From an uncultured Sterolibacterium sp. (lineage in GTDB: Bacteria; Pseudomonadota; Gammaproteobacteria; Burkholderiales; Rhodocyclaceae), in NCBI GenBank assembly GCA_903832735.1, contig CAILCO010000124.1, positions 1 through 64,000 on the forward strand: a stretch of 64,000 nucleotides of DNA. The letters are read 5' to 3'. Shown in pieces: positions 60,011 through 64,000 of the stretch. Each line of letters begins with the position of its first letter. The stretch's first letter is position 1. The translations under genes were made by a program, and so were the position numbers. The notes beneath the pieces were generated by a model. That model was given only the letters and a program-made list of their open reading frames with translations, made no database searches and was not told the origin of the DNA.

Positions 60011-61795
60011 ATGCTTTCCATGAAAACCGGACACGCGCCCGCTGCCTGTGTCGCGCTCCTGATGACTGCGGCCTGCATCCACGCGCCGCTGCCAACGCCC
60101 TCCGCCGGCCACCTGAGGGCCGAAATTCCACCGCCTCCTGCCAGCCGGAACATTCCCCGGCCGGTCCAGCACGCCGCGGTTCTGCCCAAGCCCGCGCCTG
60201 CGCTCAAGAGCGAAACCTACAGCGTCGTGGTGAACAACGTTCCGGTGCAGGAACTGTTGTTCTCGCTGGCGCGAGACGCCGGACTCAACGTTGACGTTCA
60301 TTCCGGCATCAGCGGTAACGTCACGCTCAATGCCATCGACCAGACCCTGCAGCAATTGCTGAACCGCATCGGCAAACAAGCCGATATGCGCTGGGAGCTG
60401 GATGGGCCGAACCTGAGCGTGATGCCCGACTCACCCTACCTCAGAAGCTACCGGGTGGACTACGTGAATATCTGGCGCGATACCAGCGGGACCACCACCG
60501 TGACCACGCAGATCGCTTCACCCGGAACTCCCGGAGGGAACCCCGGCGCTTCCGGGTCGGGCGGAAACAATTCCCAGACCAAGATAGAGAACAGTGCCAA
60601 GAATCACTTCTGGGAAACCCTGGAAAGAAATCTCAGGGACATCCTCCACGAAACCGACAAGATACTGCCGGAAGGCTCCAGCGAAACCGTCATCGAACGC
60701 AGCGACCAGCAGGCAACCACCGGCACAGGTGGCAACACCGCCAGCGGGCGAAACAAGAATCCGCCCGCCCTGATCGCCAACCCCGGTCCTGCCACACTAC
60801 AGCAGGCGGGAACCACCGTGGTACGACGCACCACCTTCCGCGAAGCCGCCGCCGTGATCAGCAATCCGGAATCCGGGGTGCTGATCATTCGCGCCACTGA
60901 GCGCCAGCACGACAGGATTCAGGAATTTCTCGATCTGGTCATGTCGCGCGCCCATCGCCAGGTGTTGATCGAGGCCACAATCGCCGAGGTGCAGCTATCC
61001 GAAAATTATCAACAGGGCATAGACTGGAGCGCCCTGCCGCTGGGCAGCGCCGGCTTCCGCCTGATCCAGAAGGCCGCCGGCAACATAGCCGCACCGCCTT
61101 CGAGCATCCTGGAAATCGGCTACAACAACCCCAGCTCGCGCTTCGGCAATATCGGCAGTTCGGTCCGCCTGCTCGAATCCTTTGGCACCGTGAAGGTCCT
61201 GTCCAGTCCAAAACTGTCGGTAGTCAACAACCAGACCGCCGTGCTCAAGGTGGTCGATAACAACGTCTATTTCTCGATCAAGGCCGACATCACGCCGGGC
61301 GTTTCCGGAACCCAGCCCCTGGTTGCCTACACCAGCAATCCGAATACCGTTCCGGTAGGCCTGGTCATGAACGTGACACCGCAGATCAACGATAACGACA
61401 CCGTTCTGCTGAATATCCGACCCAGCGTCTCGCGGATCATCGGCAGCGTCGCCGATCCCAATCCGGACCTCGCCAAAGCCAACATCAGCAACTTGATTCC
61501 GATCATCCGGGTACGCGAGATGGAATCGATGATCCGCGTCGATAGCGGCAATATCGCGGTAATGGGCGGACTGATGGAGGACTCGGTCAACAACAATGAC
61601 AATGCCGTGCCCGGTTTGTCCAGATTACCACTGCTCGGTGGGCTCTTCCAGAACCGCGACGATGCCATAAAGAAAACCGAGCTGGTGGTCTTCCTGCGGC
61701 CCATCGTCATCCGCGATGCAGACATCAACGGCGACTACCTTGCTTATCGCGAGCAGTTGCCCGGCCGGGAATATTTCAAGGAACAAGGGCGATGA
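60011..61795 (+). CDS. mshL: MSHA/type IV pilus secretin MshL
   Basis: A 594-aa outer-membrane secretin. The N-terminus is a lipoprotein signal (LLMTAAC). An STN-like domain follows (VQELLFSLARDAGLNVDVHS), then a Gly/Asn-rich linker near residues 170-195, and the secretin core (VKVLSSPKLSVVNNQTAVLK ... PIVIRDADINGDY). It forms the pilus exit pore. GGGAGG precedes ATG 60011; the stop overlaps the next gene. Confidence 0.92.
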   Translation: MLSMKTGHAPAACVALLMTAACIHAPLPTPSAGHLRAEIPPPPASRNIPRPVQHAAVLPKPAPALKSETYSVVVNNVPVQELLFSLARDAGLNVDVHSGISGNVTLNAIDQTLQQLLNRIGKQADMRWELDGPNLSVMPDSPYLRSYRVDYVNIWRDTSGTTTVTTQIASPGTPGGNPGASGSGGNNSQTKIENSAKNHFWETLERNLRDILHETDKILPEGSSETVIERSDQQATTGTGGNTASGRNKNPPALIANPGPATLQQAGTTVVRRTTFREAAAVISNPESGVLIIRATERQHDRIQEFLDLVMSRAHRQVLIEATIAEVQLSENYQQGIDWSALPLGSAGFRLIQKAAGNIAAPPSSILEIGYNNPSSRFGNIGSSVRLLESFGTVKVLSSPKLSVVNNQTAVLKVVDNNVYFSIKADITPGVSGTQPLVAYTSNPNTVPVGLVMNVTPQINDNDTVLLNIRPSVSRIIGSVADPNPDLAKANISNLIPIIRVREMESMIRVDSGNIAVMGGLMEDSVNNNDNAVPGLSRLPLLGGLFQNRDDAIKKTELVVFLRPIVIRDADINGDYLAYREQLPGREYFKEQGR

Positions 61796-62712
61796 TGCCG
61801 CTCCTGGAAGCGCTGAAAAACGCTGGACAAGTTAGCCGCGACGACAAGGCGCCCGCGCGGCGCGCCTATTTGAAGAGCGGATCCGCGCGGCTCGTCGCCG
61901 CCCTGTTGCTGCTAGCGGCAGTCGGGGTCGCCGGCCATTACGGCTTGACTGTTGCCACTCCCGCAGCAGTATCCCTGGCCAGTGCCGCCTTAATTCCAGC
62001 GCCGCCGCTGGTCATTGCCGCAGAACCCAGTCCCGTCGCCGCGGCGGCAACTGCGCCCGCCCAGGATGCGGTGCCTGCTGGTGATGCCGATAGCGCATCC
62101 GAGACGCTCCCGCCGCCAAGGTCGTTCCACATCGGCAAGGCAAAACCCGGAATCGACCCCGGACTACAGGGAGCCTATGAGGCCTACATGGCCGGCGACC
62201 TGGTCGCCGCACGCGTAGCCTATGAGCGAGTTCTGGCCAGTGAAGCCCGGAACAGCCATGCCCTGCATGGCATGGCTGCGATCAACTTGCGCCAGGGGCA
62301 ACCGGCTGCGGCGGAGGAATATTATTTGCGCGCCCTGGAAGCCGACCCCAAGGATGTACTGGCCCAGTCCGGCATGATCAACCTCAAAGGCCAAGGGAAT
62401 CCGCTGCAATCCGAAAGTCGGCTGAAATCCCTGCTCGCCGCCCAGCCTGGACAGTTTGCCCTCAACTTCGCCCTTGGCAATCTATATGCCGCACAAGGCC
62501 GTTGGAGCGAAGCGGAGCAGGCCTATTTCAAGGCCGTCAAGAGCGATCCCGGCAACCCCGACGCTTTGTTCAACCTTGCTGTCGGTCTCGATCAATTGCA
62601 CCAGAGCAAACTCGCGGCGAACTATTACCAGCGGGCACTGGCCGCCACCACCGACCGGCCGGCCGGCTTCGACCCGACGCAGTTGCAGGCGCGGCTGCTC
62701 GAGTTGCAGTGA
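61792..62712 (+). CDS. Membrane-anchored TPR protein (MshN-like)
   Basis: A 306-aa protein with a cytoplasmic N-terminus, one helix near residues 36-54 and an Ala/Pro-rich periplasmic linker. At least four tetratricopeptide repeats fill residues 125-290 (AYEAYMAGDLVAARVAYERV; LGNLYAAQGRWSEAEQAY). Its place between mshL and mshE matches MshN, thought to scaffold pilus assembly. It starts inside the mshL stop (ATGA). Confidence 0.8.
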   Translation: MMPLLEALKNAGQVSRDDKAPARRAYLKSGSARLVAALLLLAAVGVAGHYGLTVATPAAVSLASAALIPAPPLVIAAEPSPVAAAATAPAQDAVPAGDADSASETLPPPRSFHIGKAKPGIDPGLQGAYEAYMAGDLVAARVAYERVLASEARNSHALHGMAAINLRQGQPAAAEEYYLRALEADPKDVLAQSGMINLKGQGNPLQSESRLKSLLAAQPGQFALNFALGNLYAAQGRWSEAEQAYFKAVKSDPGNPDALFNLAVGLDQLHQSKLAANYYQRALAATTDRPAGFDPTQLQARLLELQ

Positions 62713-62751
62713 TCGCCTATCCCGTCGCGACGCCCCGCCAACGGACCGCAC

Positions 62752-64000
62752 ATGAACAAGCTCGCAGCGCAGCGCCGGGCCGTAGGACAGATCCTCATCG
62801 GACAGGGTCTGATCAGCGAGGACCAGTTGCGCATCGGACTCCTGGAACAGGCGAAGCTGCCCCAGCCGATCGGCAAGCTGCTGGTAACCCTGGGTTTCAT
62901 CAGCGAGGCGACGTTGCGCGAGGCCCTTTCGGCAAAGTTCGGTAAGAAAAGCATTGATCTCGCACATGCCATCATCGACCCGCAAGCATTGCGTCTGGTG
63001 CCGCAACAGTTGGCCAAGCGCCACCGCCTGCTGCCTCTCGACTATCATGCCGACCTGCACCGACTCACGGTCGCCATGGCCGACGTCGATGACATCATCG
63101 CCATCGATCTTCTGCGCAAACTGACGCCGCGCGAAATGGCGGTCGATACCCTGCTCGCGGGAGAATCGGAGATTGCTCGCGCCATCGACCAGTACTACGG
63201 ACACGTCCTCTCGATCGACGGCATCCTGCATGAAATCGAGACCGGAGAGCTCGAGCAGCGACGCCCGGGAACGAAGGTCGACGAATACAGCCAGCCGGTG
63301 GTGCGTCTGGTCGATGCGCTGCTCACCGACGCCGTCAAGCGCGGGGCTTCCGATCTGCATTTCGAACCCGAAGCCAGTTTCCTGCGCATCCGCTATCGCA
63401 TCGACGGCATCCTGCGGCAGATCCGCGCCCTGCATAAATCCTACTGGCCCGCTTTGGCAGTGCGCATCAAGGTCGTCAGTGGCATGAACATCGCGGAGAC
63501 ACGCGCCCCGCAGGACGGCCACTTTTCGGCGAACATCAGCGGCCGCTCGGTGGATTTCCGCGTCGCCGCGCAACCGACCCTCCATGGCGAAAATCTGGTG
63601 TTGCGCATCCTGGACAGGCGCCGGGGGATCATGCCGCTCGAACAACTGGGTCTCGATGAAGCGCAGCTCGACATGCTCCTGCTGATGATCGCCCGACCCG
63701 AGGGCATCATCCTGGTCACCGGCCCGACCGGCAGCGGCAAGACCACGACCTTGTACTCGATTCTCAGTCACATCAACTGCGAAGGCATCAATGTGATGAC
63801 CCTTGAGGATCCAGTCGAATACCCGATGAACATGATCCGCCAGACCTCGGTGGCGGATACGGCCAAGCTCGACTTCGCCAACGGCATTCGTTCGATGATG
63901 CGCCAGGATCCCGACGTCATCCTGGTCGGCGAAATCCGCGATGCGGAAACCGCGGTGATGGCCTTCCGCGCCGCCATGACCGGCCATCAGGTGTACTCGA
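62752..64000 (+). CDS. mshE: MSHA pilus assembly ATPase MshE (truncated by window end)
   Basis: The first 416 codons of a GspE/PilB-type ATPase. An MshEN domain comes first (GQILIGQGLISEDQLRIGLL; PIGKLLVTLGFIS), which in Vibrio MshE binds cyclic di-GMP. The core follows with Walker A GPTGSGKTTT, Asp box LEDPVEYP and Walker B DPDVILVGEIRD. The frame is open to the window edge. Unlike the ATPase at 454-2826 it has no GAF domain. ATG 62752 lies 39 bp after the TPR gene. Confidence 0.92.
   Translation, partial: MNKLAAQRRAVGQILIGQGLISEDQLRIGLLEQAKLPQPIGKLLVTLGFISEATLREALSAKFGKKSIDLAHAIIDPQALRLVPQQLAKRHRLLPLDYHADLHRLTVAMADVDDIIAIDLLRKLTPREMAVDTLLAGESEIARAIDQYYGHVLSIDGILHEIETGELEQRRPGTKVDEYSQPVVRLVDALLTDAVKRGASDLHFEPEASFLRIRYRIDGILRQIRALHKSYWPALAVRIKVVSGMNIAETRAPQDGHFSANISGRSVDFRVAAQPTLHGENLVLRILDRRRGIMPLEQLGLDEAQLDMLLLMIARPEGIILVTGPTGSGKTTTLYSILSHINCEGINVMTLEDPVEYPMNMIRQTSVADTAKLDFANGIRSMMRQDPDVILVGEIRDAETAVMAFRAAMTGHQVYS

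Noticed and set aside
62482-63987. 501-aa minus-strand open frame at the window end
   Set aside because: It is antisense to mshE and the TPR gene, both with clear domain motifs.

Overview
The window is GC-rich chromosomal DNA of a Gram-negative, most likely a betaproteobacterium of the Rhodocyclales type with broad aromatic and alicyclic catabolism. The evidence is the gene order mlaFEDACB - ABC-2 exporter - ibaG - murA - hisGD...BHAFI-E - HIT - tatABC - htrA, which is the betaproteobacterial layout, together with type IV/MSHA pilus genes, sucCD and several CoA-dependent degradation modules. The genus is an inference. I saw no rRNA, tRNA, CRISPR array or transposase.

Layout. 1-5.8 kb: the start of a type IV pilin behind a sigma-54 promoter, then a signalling-flavoured minus-strand run (GAF-domain pilus-type ATPase, cyclic-nucleotide-phosphodiesterase-like hydrolase, FHA protein, PP2C phosphatase, TerC-family membrane protein). 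6-8.7 kb: DUF2889-sucC-sucD. 8.9-12.9 kb: phenylacetate-type genes (paaI, thiolase, paaK, msrA, thioesterase). 13-19.8 kb: pobA, then a complete branched-chain/aromatic-acid ABC importer and a DMT exporter. 19.9-21.1 kb: a small operon of a four-cysteine peptide, a GNAT acetyltransferase and an Rrf2 regulator. 21.2-24.3 kb: an Old Yellow Enzyme-type flavoprotein with a fibronectin-like tail and an EntE-like aryl-acid ligase. 24.3-30.3 kb: CoA ligase, two crotonases, TetR, SDR and acyl-CoA dehydrogenase, resembling a complete cyclohexanecarboxylate-to-pimeloyl-CoA route. 30.4-32.9 kb: two more periplasmic binding proteins. 33-36.1 kb: the gentisate ring-cleavage module with a divergent MarR. 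36.2-51.3 kb: Nif3-like protein, HtrA protease, tatABC, HIT, and a rearranged histidine cluster. 51.3-58.5 kb: murA, ibaG, ABC-2 exporter and mla. 58.7-64 kb: MSHA-type pilus genes running off the end.

Two things stand out. First, the histidine cluster is remodelled: an orphan sensor kinase sits between hisE and hisI, hisC is inverted, and a lower-GC two-gene cassette (47673-48989; an unknown 120-aa protein plus an HhH-GPD DNA-glycosylase-like protein) lies between hisC and hisD, flanked by about 225-bp inverted repeats whose central hairpin differs between copies by compensatory changes. This cassette is the best candidate for an undescribed system. Second, three copies of a 20-bp operator (CTGAATGA-N4-TCATTCA) mark the pobA, SDR and acyl-CoA dehydrogenase promoters and probably define the regulon of the TetR protein encoded at 26668-27393.
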